Translations under genes and position numbers: made by a program
The notes under the pieces: model-generated
Told to the model about the DNA's origin: nothing
Seen by the model: the letters and a program-made list of their open reading frames with translations, nothing else
The model's database searches: none
From: Pseudoalteromonas arctica
GTDB taxonomy: Bacteria; Pseudomonadota; Gammaproteobacteria; Enterobacterales; Alteromonadaceae
Length of the DNA stretch: 64,000 nucleotides
NCBI RefSeq assembly: GCF_012927645.1
Contig: NZ_JABBMT010000006.1
Span: forward strand, 100,997-164,996
Reading direction: 5' to 3'
Part shown: in pieces, positions 57,817 to 64,000 of the stretch
Layout of the letters: the number at the start of each line of letters is the position of its first letter
Position numbering within the stretch: the first letter of the stretch is position 1

Positions 57817-58341
57817 TTACTGTGTAGCATCTAGCGCCTTAGAGCGCTGCTCTAATGTGCTCTTTACTTGCTCTGCATCTTCAAACAGTTTTTTTATCAA
57901 CACAGGATCATAAACTGACGTTGGCGTAAACCCGATACTAGGAGCTTTAGCACTGCCTTTTAAAATAGCGGTATCCTCGGCTGCAACAACTGTTATATCG
58001 TTAGGGTCGAGAACCATTTCCCTGCTTTTTCCGTCAGGGTCAGGGGTATCTGAATAATGCCATTGACCCTGTTCATCTTGCCACCTGTAAATTATCATAG
58101 CCTGCGGCGAAGTATCTGAGGCAATAGATCCTACAATGTTTTGACTGGTCTCACTAAACAATTTGGCAGCTCTGGCAAAGGTGTTACTTGATAATGCAAC
58201 CACTTGCTCTGTTAGCTGATTTGATTTACTACTAATACCATCACTGGTTAACCACGCTTGGCCGTCGGGTCGCTGCAAGTAAAATAATGCCGCAACACTG
58301 ATCAGCAATACCATAATAGCAAGGTAAGCAAAATACTTCAT
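57817..58341 (-). CDS. DUF4124 domain membrane-anchored protein
   Basis: 174 aa. An N-terminal membrane anchor ('FAYLAIMVLLISVAALFYLQ') is followed by a polar stretch and, at about residues 85-105, the DUF4124 motif 'IYRWQDEQGQWHYSDTPDPD'. A helical tail ends it ('LIKKLFEDAEQVKSTLEQRS'). Function unknown; the family is often periplasmic. AAGGATTGAAA before the ATG at 58341 decides the start. It may share a transcript with the binding-protein gene 34 bp upstream. Confidence 0.82.
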   Translation of the reverse strand: MKYFAYLAIMVLLISVAALFYLQRPDGQAWLTSDGISSKSNQLTEQVVALSSNTFARAAKLFSETSQNIVGSIASDTSPQAMIIYRWQDEQGQWHYSDTPDPDGKSREMVLDPNDITVVAAEDTAILKGSAKAPSIGFTPTSVYDPVLIKKLFEDAEQVKSTLEQRSKALDATQ

Positions 58342-58375
58342 TTTCAATCCTTTGAGTTACACTATTCTGTTATTA

Positions 58376-59113
58376 TCATTGATAGCGAGCTATAATTTTA
58401 ACTAAGCCGCCATCATCTTTTAAACTTTGTAAAAAATCATTAAATTCTTTCGCGTACTTTTTACCCCTCGCATTATAAGAAAATTGCAATTGCAGCTGCG
58501 CTTCACCGACATTCACATCACTTATGGATAAAGCAGCAAGCTCAGGGTACTTTTGTATATACCAGCTTACGACAGAGCGTGACATTACAGTAAAACGTTT
58601 ACTGGCATCAACGTCTTTGTACAAACTTTGCAATATTTCTAAGTCAGAATAAAAATTTTCGCGGTGCAGAACCTTATTAGTTACTGATTGCTCATATTTT
58701 GGATAAACATAGCCAAATCGTCCGAGTAACACACCGCCCTTTAAACTAGCTAAATCTTTAAAATCAATTAACTCAGTCCCACGAGTCACAACGAGTACAT
58801 CTTCAATCATTACTATCCCTTGGCTCCAATAATAAGATCCATCACCTAAAAACCAAGCCTCAGACTCCATCCGTACATCAACATCACCGCGTTGCAGCAT
58901 TTTTGCTGAACGCATTTCTGGCACAAAAATGTAGTCTACTTGCACCCCTGAATACTTTGAAAATGCTGTAATAATATCATGTAAAATGCCTTTTTTTTCT
59001 GAGCTGACAAAGTGAAAGGGGGGGTAGTCCTTATCAGGTAAAGCAACCCGAAGATTTTCGGCAAAAAGATTACTGGAAAATATTAAAAACAAAATTATGT
59101 AATACAGTTTCAT
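58376..59113 (-). CDS. Periplasmic solute-binding protein, family 3 (amino-acid type)
   Basis: 245 aa. A signal peptide ('FLIFSSNLFA|ENLRVALPD') leads into an SBP_bac_3 fold with 'YPPFHFVSSEKKGILHDIIT' and 'VPEMRSAKMLQRGDVDVRME'. No permease or ATPase genes are adjacent. Such orphan proteins in Alteromonadales are common, and many are not transport partners. The ligand cannot be read from sequence; the Arg and Asp that clamp alpha-amino acids are not clearly conserved, so it may bind something else. Confidence 0.8.
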   Translation of the reverse strand: MKLYYIILFLIFSSNLFAENLRVALPDKDYPPFHFVSSEKKGILHDIITAFSKYSGVQVDYIFVPEMRSAKMLQRGDVDVRMESEAWFLGDGSYYWSQGIVMIEDVLVVTRGTELIDFKDLASLKGGVLLGRFGYVYPKYEQSVTNKVLHRENFYSDLEILQSLYKDVDASKRFTVMSRSVVSWYIQKYPELAALSISDVNVGEAQLQLQFSYNARGKKYAKEFNDFLQSLKDDGGLVKIIARYQ

Positions 59114-59159
59114 AAAATAGCTACATATCTATAACGCCTGACTGTAACTGTATTGTAGT

Positions 59160-59191
59160 CAAAAAAATAAAGCGCAGCTAGGCTGCGCTTT
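59160..59191 (-). terminator. Rho-independent terminator of cysJIH
   Basis: AAAGCGCAGC / GCTGCGCTTT with a 3-nt loop, followed by TTATTTTTTT on the minus strand, 27 bp past the cysH stop. Confidence 0.92.
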
Positions 59192-59217
59192 AAGAATATT
59201 CAGATTGGTATTTAGGG

Positions 59218-59958
59218 TTAGATACCATCACCATCAATGTGTAGGCCACATTCACGGTTTAGGCCAAAAAAACGAGTTTCTTCTTCAGTCATACCAGGCT
59301 CTAATTTACGCGTGGTATGCACATCACCCATCGACACATACCCTTCTTCCCATAACGGATGATATGGTAAATCGTGCTTAGTTAAATACTGATAAACATC
59401 ACGGTTTGACCATTCGATAATTGGATAAACCTTTACCGTGTCACGACTAATTTCAATAACTTGCTTATCGGCACGGGTTGATGATTGGTCACGGCGCAAG
59501 CCACTAAACCAAGTACCTGCATTTATCTCTTTTAATGCGCGAGTCATGGGCTCAACTTTATTAAGCTGGTTATATTGTTTAATACCCGCTTCGCCTAGCT
59601 CCCATAACTTACCAAACTTGGCTTCTTGCCAAGCAGGGCTTAATTGCGACTTATACACTTTTAAATTGAGTGATAACCGCTCGGTCATTTGCTCAATAAA
59701 CTGATAAGTCTCTGGAAATAAATAACCGGTATCAGTTAGCACCACTGGAATATCCGCTTTTTGTGACGTTACTAAATGCAACATTACCGCGGCTTGAATA
59801 CCAAAGCTTGATGATAAAAACTGCGTGTCAGGTAAATTTTCCAGCGCCCAAATAACTCGCTGTTCAGCATTCATATCTTTTAAGATGCCGTTAGCATCAG
59901 TAAGCAGTGTTACTTGGCTTTCTTTATCAAGCTGTAAAATGTTTTTAAATTCACTCAT
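59218..59958 (-). CDS. cysH: Phosphoadenylylsulfate reductase
   Basis: 246 aa PAPS reductase, thioredoxin-dependent, making sulfite from PAPS. The PP-loop-like strand is '[17 protein letters not shown]', '[13 protein letters not shown]' binds substrate, and the catalytic Cys is in the C-terminal '[12 protein letters not shown]'. The extra CC/C pairs that hold an iron-sulfur cluster in APS reductases are absent, so the substrate should be PAPS. The ATG at 59958 is preferred (GGAATTTACT). Last gene of cysJIH; 42-bp gap after cysI. Confidence 0.95.
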   Translation of the reverse strand: MSEFKNILQLDKESQVTLLTDANGILKDMNAEQRVIWALENLPDTQFLSSSFGIQAAVMLHLVTSQKADIPVVLTDTGYLFPETYQFIEQMTERLSLNLKVYKSQLSPAWQEAKFGKLWELGEAGIKQYNQLNKVEPMTRALKEINAGTWFSGLRRDQSSTRADKQVIEISRDTVKVYPIIEWSNRDVYQYLTKHDLPYHPLWEEGYVSMGDVHTTRKLEPGMTEEETRFFGLNRECGLHIDGDGI

Positions 59959-60000
59959 AGTAAATTCCAAACCTTAGCAAGTACGAACACTTGCTTTAAA

Positions 60001-61698
60001 TTATGCGTGGAAATCGGTTACTGAGACTTTAACTTCAGCAACAATGCCTTTGCGGATCACAAAATCACCAAAGCATTCACCGTCGTTACGCTCACTTGCC
60101 CATTGACCTATTAATTTATCAAATGCCTCTAAATACACGTCTTCACCAACATTCTCTAAATACAACTTAGGAATACGAGTACCTTCAAGGTTGCCACCTA
60201 AGTAGACGTTATATTTACCAGGTCCTTTACCCACCAACCCTGCTTCAGCTAACATTGCACGACCACAGCCATTCGGGCAACCTACAACACGCATAATAAT
60301 ACTGTCATCAGGAATACCGTGCTTAGCAAGCAGCGCTTCGGTTTTTTCAATTAAGCTTGGTAAATAACGCTCGGCTTCCGCCATCGCTAAAGGGCAAGTA
60401 GGCAGTGAAACACAGGCCATTGAGTTTTTTCGCTGCTCTGAATCTTTGTTATCAATCAACCCGTGGTTTCGGGCTATTTCTTCAATTACTGCTTTTTGAT
60501 CGGCCGGTACACCGGCAATAATTAAGTTTTGGTTTGCCGTCATACGGAAATCACCGTGGTGAATTTCAGCAATTTTACGACAACCTGTCTTTAGTGGTTT
60601 ACCCGGAAAATCTAAAATACGGCCACTTTGGATAAATAAGGTTAAGTGATGCTTGCCATCAATACCTTCAACCCAACCAATGCGATCGCCACGATGAGTA
60701 AACTCATAAGGGCGGCTTGGTGCAAATTTAACTCCTGCACGCTGCTCTACTTCCGCTTTGAATACATCAGTACCTACACGATCTAAGGTATATTTAGTTT
60801 TTGCATTTTTACGGTTTGAGCGATTACCCCAGTCGCGCTGTACAGACACCACATGTTCAGCAATTGTTAACGTATCTTCGAGAGAGATAAAACCAAAGTC
60901 ATCGGCTTTGCGTGGATACGTTGCAGTATCGCCGTGAGTCATAGCAAGACCACCACCTACTAGCACGTTAAAACCAACTAATTTACCGTTATCAGCAATC
61001 GCGACAAAGTTTAAGTCGTTTGCATGTACATCCACTTCGTTGTTCGGTGGAATAGTTACTGTGGTTTTAAACTTACGTGGTAAGTAAGTTGAACCTAAGA
61101 TTGGCTCTTCTGTGGTTTCGCTTTTTTCGCCGTTTAGCCAAATTTCAGCATACGCTTTAGTTTTTGGTAACAAGTGCTCAGAAATTTTCGCAGCCCAATC
61201 GTACGCTTCTTGATGTAACTCAGATTCAACCGGGTTTGTGGTGCACAATACGTTACGGTTAACGTCTCCTGCTGTCGCAATTGAGTCGATACCCACGCTA
61301 TCAAGCATTTGGTGCATACCTTTAATATTTGGCTTTAATACACCGTGAAACTGAAATGTTTGCCGGGTGGTTAAACGAATACTGCCGTAGCTGGTTTTTT
61401 CATCAGCAAATTTATCAATCGCTAACCATTGCTCGGGCTTGATGATACCACCAGGCATACGTGCACGTAACATGACGTTGTGTAATGGCTCAAGCTTTTG
61501 CTTACCACGCTCACCACGAATATCACGGTCATCTTGTTGGTACATACCGTGAAAACGAATTAGCTGAAAGTTATCTGCGGTGAAGCCACCGGTGATCTCA
61601 TCTTTTAAATCTTGTTCAATAGTGCCACGTAAAAAGTTACTTTCTCTTTTCAAACGCTCGTTATCAGAAAGCTTTACGTTGTTATCTTGTTCGCTCAT
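60001..61698 (-). CDS. cysI: Sulfite reductase hemoprotein beta-subunit
   Basis: 565 aa. The coupled sirohaem/[4Fe-4S] site is seen as '[20 protein letters not shown]' (C-x5-C) and '[15 protein letters not shown]' (C-x3-C) near residues 430-480. The substrate-binding basic residues lie in '[17 protein letters not shown]' and '[12 protein letters not shown]'. With CysJ it reduces sulfite to sulfide with six electrons from NADPH. 54-bp gap after cysJ; co-transcribed. The gene is full length. Confidence 0.97.
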   Translation of the reverse strand: MSEQDNNVKLSDNERLKRESNFLRGTIEQDLKDEITGGFTADNFQLIRFHGMYQQDDRDIRGERGKQKLEPLHNVMLRARMPGGIIKPEQWLAIDKFADEKTSYGSIRLTTRQTFQFHGVLKPNIKGMHQMLDSVGIDSIATAGDVNRNVLCTTNPVESELHQEAYDWAAKISEHLLPKTKAYAEIWLNGEKSETTEEPILGSTYLPRKFKTTVTIPPNNEVDVHANDLNFVAIADNGKLVGFNVLVGGGLAMTHGDTATYPRKADDFGFISLEDTLTIAEHVVSVQRDWGNRSNRKNAKTKYTLDRVGTDVFKAEVEQRAGVKFAPSRPYEFTHRGDRIGWVEGIDGKHHLTLFIQSGRILDFPGKPLKTGCRKIAEIHHGDFRMTANQNLIIAGVPADQKAVIEEIARNHGLIDNKDSEQRKNSMACVSLPTCPLAMAEAERYLPSLIEKTEALLAKHGIPDDSIIMRVVGCPNGCGRAMLAEAGLVGKGPGKYNVYLGGNLEGTRIPKLYLENVGEDVYLEAFDKLIGQWASERNDGECFGDFVIRKGIVAEVKVSVTDFHA

Positions 61699-61752
61699 AT
61701 TTAATCCTAAATTTGTTACAGTGACGGCTGTTGTAAAGTATGCAACGTGTAT

Positions 61753-63561
61753 TTAGTACACGTCTTTCTGATAGCGATTTGCGCTACGTAAATCTTTTAA
61801 ATACTGCTCAGCGTCTTCATCATTTTTACCGCTATTATCTTTGATGATATCCACTAATGCTTGATGAACATCTTTCGCCATACGATTTGCGTCACCACAA
61901 ATATAAAAATGCGCGCCAGCTTCTAGCCATGCAAATACGCCTTTACTGTTTTGACGTAACTTATCTTGTACATAGATTTTTTCAGCCTGATCACGACTAA
62001 ACGCCACATCAACTTTACTTAGTAAGCCTGATTTTAAATAACCCTGAATTTCAACTTGATATAAGAAGTCTTGAGTAAAATGTGGGTTACCAAAGAACAA
62101 CCAGTTTTTGCCTGACGCGCCGCGTGCATCACGCTCTTGTAGGAAAGCACGGAACGGCGCAATACCTGTACCAGGGCCGACCATGATCACTGGCGTTTCG
62201 TCGTTCGCAGGTAAACGAAAGTTATCATTATGCTCGCTGAATACTTTTACTTTACAGCCCTCTTCAGCGCGGCGCGCTAAGTAACCAGAACAGCCACCTA
62301 AATGCTCACTACCAAACGCTTCAAATTCAACAAGCCCAATCGTTAAATGCACTTCGTCTTCAACTTCGGTTTGGCTCGATGCAATTGAATATAAACGCGC
62401 TTGTAGCTTACGCAGGCAATCAACAAGGGTTTGTGCTTCGACTTTAGCTGGGTTTTGGCGGATCACATCAAATATCTGACGAGGCTCAATGTATTCACGC
62501 ATTGCTGCTTTATCTTCTACTAACTTTAGTAACTCAGGTACGCCCGTTGCGATTGCGTACTTTTCAACAAAACCTGGGTATGACTGAGTTAGCTCTAATT
62601 TTTCGATTAATGCATCACGAATGCTTAATTCGGCGTCACCTAATTTAACGGTAGCTGTAGCATCAATTTGCGTAAGCTCAAGCACTTCATCAACCAATGC
62701 TTCATCATTTAAAAAGTACACACCTAGCGAATCACCCGGCGTATAGGTAATACCTGAGCCTTCCAATGAAATTTCAACGTGACGCACGTCTTTGCTTGAA
62801 TCACGACCAGTAATCTTTTGCACTAAGCTCAGCTCTGCTGCAAATGGGTTTTGCTTAGTATATTGGCTTGCAGCTGTCACTGGTGCGCCAAACGCGACTA
62901 CTTGACCACCTGTTGCGCCTTGCTGCGCTTTTAAATCAGGTTCAAAATTATCTAATGCGCCCGTGATCCAGGTAGCCGCTTCATCATCGTAATCAACGTC
63001 TAAATCTGCACGCTGATATACAGTTTCAGCACCTAATTTATTTAAACGTTGTTCAAAATCTTTTGCTGTTTGGCAGAAGAATTCGTAGCTTGAATCACCT
63101 AACCCAATCACCGCAATTTTAACCCCATTAAGCTTAGGGGCTTTTTTAGTCGCTAAAAACTCATGTAAGGTTTCTGCATCTTCCGGCGGCTCACCTTCAC
63201 CGTAAGTTGAAACAACCACTGTTAGGAACTTTTCTTTTTTCAGAGCCGTTGGTTTGTAATCAGCCATGCTAACAAGTTTAACAGCCAAACCTCGTGATTC
63301 AGCCTGCTCTTTTAGTTTCGTTGCTACGCCTTTGGCATTGCCTGTTTGCGAACCATATAAAATGGTCAATGCAGCGGCTTCTCCAGTGCTTGGGGCACCC
63401 GTCGTAATACCTGAGAAGGTTGCCGTATTAGCATTTGCCGCAAGATAACCACTTACCCAAGCCTGTTGAATTGGATTCAGCTCAGCGACTAAACCTTGCA
63501 ACTTCTGTACTTGCTCTTGCGATAGCGGGCTTGCCGCTGCGTTGAGTTGACCTAACAACAT
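61753..63561 (-). CDS. cysJ: Sulfite reductase flavoprotein alpha-subunit
   Basis: 602 aa, E. coli CysJ length. A flavodoxin-like FMN domain (~residues 65-200; 'LTILYGSQTGNAKGVATKLK') is followed by an FAD domain ('ARLYSIASSQTEVEDEVHLT', 'GGCSGYLARRAEEG') and an NADPH domain ('VIMVGPGTGIAPFRAFLQER', 'FYICGDANRMAKDVHQALVD'). It passes electrons from NADPH to CysI. First gene of the operon; AGGGTTACGGGGAATTAATTC precedes the ATG without a textbook ribosome-binding site (GGGGAA is closest). Confidence 0.97.
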   Translation of the reverse strand: MLLGQLNAAASPLSQEQVQKLQGLVAELNPIQQAWVSGYLAANANTATFSGITTGAPSTGEAAALTILYGSQTGNAKGVATKLKEQAESRGLAVKLVSMADYKPTALKKEKFLTVVVSTYGEGEPPEDAETLHEFLATKKAPKLNGVKIAVIGLGDSSYEFFCQTAKDFEQRLNKLGAETVYQRADLDVDYDDEAATWITGALDNFEPDLKAQQGATGGQVVAFGAPVTAASQYTKQNPFAAELSLVQKITGRDSSKDVRHVEISLEGSGITYTPGDSLGVYFLNDEALVDEVLELTQIDATATVKLGDAELSIRDALIEKLELTQSYPGFVEKYAIATGVPELLKLVEDKAAMREYIEPRQIFDVIRQNPAKVEAQTLVDCLRKLQARLYSIASSQTEVEDEVHLTIGLVEFEAFGSEHLGGCSGYLARRAEEGCKVKVFSEHNDNFRLPANDETPVIMVGPGTGIAPFRAFLQERDARGASGKNWLFFGNPHFTQDFLYQVEIQGYLKSGLLSKVDVAFSRDQAEKIYVQDKLRQNSKGVFAWLEAGAHFYICGDANRMAKDVHQALVDIIKDNSGKNDEDAEQYLKDLRSANRYQKDVY

Positions 63562-64000
63562 GAATTAATTCCCCGTAACCCTTAAAGCTATCTACAAAAT
63601 ACTCATTAATTGCAGTGATCACTTTGCCTAAAATTTGCCTCAACTCTATGGCTACAATCTAGCCTTAGAGGATTCTTTGAGTGTGAAGAATAACGGGGTA
63701 TGGGCGAATAAAAAAAGAATAGAATCTGCTTTGTTATTCCATTTAGTTATTAATTTATAAATTAACCAGTAAAAACAGATTAAAAGCTAAAAATACTAAC
63801 TATCAGCTAACACAGCACAATAAACAGCGCTCGAAATTACTATTTAATCATGCCTGTTCCTGGTCTATTCAACCAGGGCGCGAGCACACTTTGTTAACGA
63901 TGTTAACCGAACAACAATTCCTCTCTAAAAGCATCGTCATAACACGCTCTTACACACTTGCTTCTTATTGAACTATTGCTTTTCGTATGTTGTTTTACCA
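63562..64000. other. Upstream region of cysJIH
   Basis: 439 bases without a recognised gene up to the window edge. The cys promoter and any CysB site should lie in the half next to cysJ, but I cannot place them. A small hairpin CCTGGT / ACCAGG occurs at 63859-63877, and two GTTAAC strings lie near 63892-63906. Confidence 0.45.

Overview
The window reads as chromosomal DNA of a marine gammaproteobacterium of the Alteromonadales, most like Pseudoalteromonas. This rests on protein types and gene neighbourhoods (argD-astA-astD followed by a DUF3802 gene, a DUF2959 lipoprotein, OMPLA, E. coli-type SpeD, cysJIH, glnA-glnL-glnG) and an AT-rich base composition. It is inference; no database search was possible. 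Most of the window is ordinary core metabolism. The accessory material is concentrated at 1-3 kb, 13.7-15.2 kb, 21-21.6 kb and 25-27.3 kb.

Layout. 1-3 kb: accessory DNA with a partial hypothetical protein, a broken SMI1/KNR4-type immunity-like gene, an orphan RES-domain (NAD+-degrading toxin family) gene bracketed by a 12-bp inverted repeat, and short unknown genes. 3-13.6 kb: modF, a DUF4097-like exported protein, the fatty acid cis/trans isomerase cti with a small upstream partner, a double-VOC protein, and two tandem PhoA-type alkaline phosphatases. 13.7-15.2 kb: decayed IS66 and ISAs1 elements. 15.2-24.9 kb: speD, an OsmC-like gene, DUF3802, the arginine succinyltransferase genes argD/astC-astA-astD, a structured repeat, an HDOD protein, pabA, a thioesterase and a 2OG-Fe(II) oxygenase. 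25-27.3 kb: a scar of four truncated genes (a FUR1-type uracil phosphoribosyltransferase, an RND adaptor, an RND pump and a class V aminotransferase). 27.5-34.1 kb: acnB, an OmpA-family porin, selO and a 3-methyladenine glycosylase-like gene.

34.3-38.6 kb is the most interesting region. A clear lysine riboswitch precedes four tightly packed genes: dapA-like, a short dapD, a LysA-fold decarboxylase with a BtrK/PvsE-like active-site motif, and an M14-family (AstE/aspartoacylase-like) amidohydrolase. I infer a lysine-controlled succinylase-type route in which the M14 enzyme takes the place of DapE. The decarboxylase motif leaves open a shunt in which a succinylated intermediate is decarboxylated before desuccinylation.

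38.6-64 kb: pldA, yiiD, dtd/pip/yihY, typA, then a nitrogen-control block. In that block glnA has two NtrC-like sites and a sigma-54-like promoter, and glnL-glnG has an NtrC-like palindrome over the glnL ribosome-binding region. Then come a broken cyclic-nucleotide-binding gene, small unknown genes, acnA, a periplasmic binding protein, and the sulfate assimilation operon cysJ-cysI-cysH. I saw no tRNA, rRNA, CRISPR array, intact transposon or replication origin.
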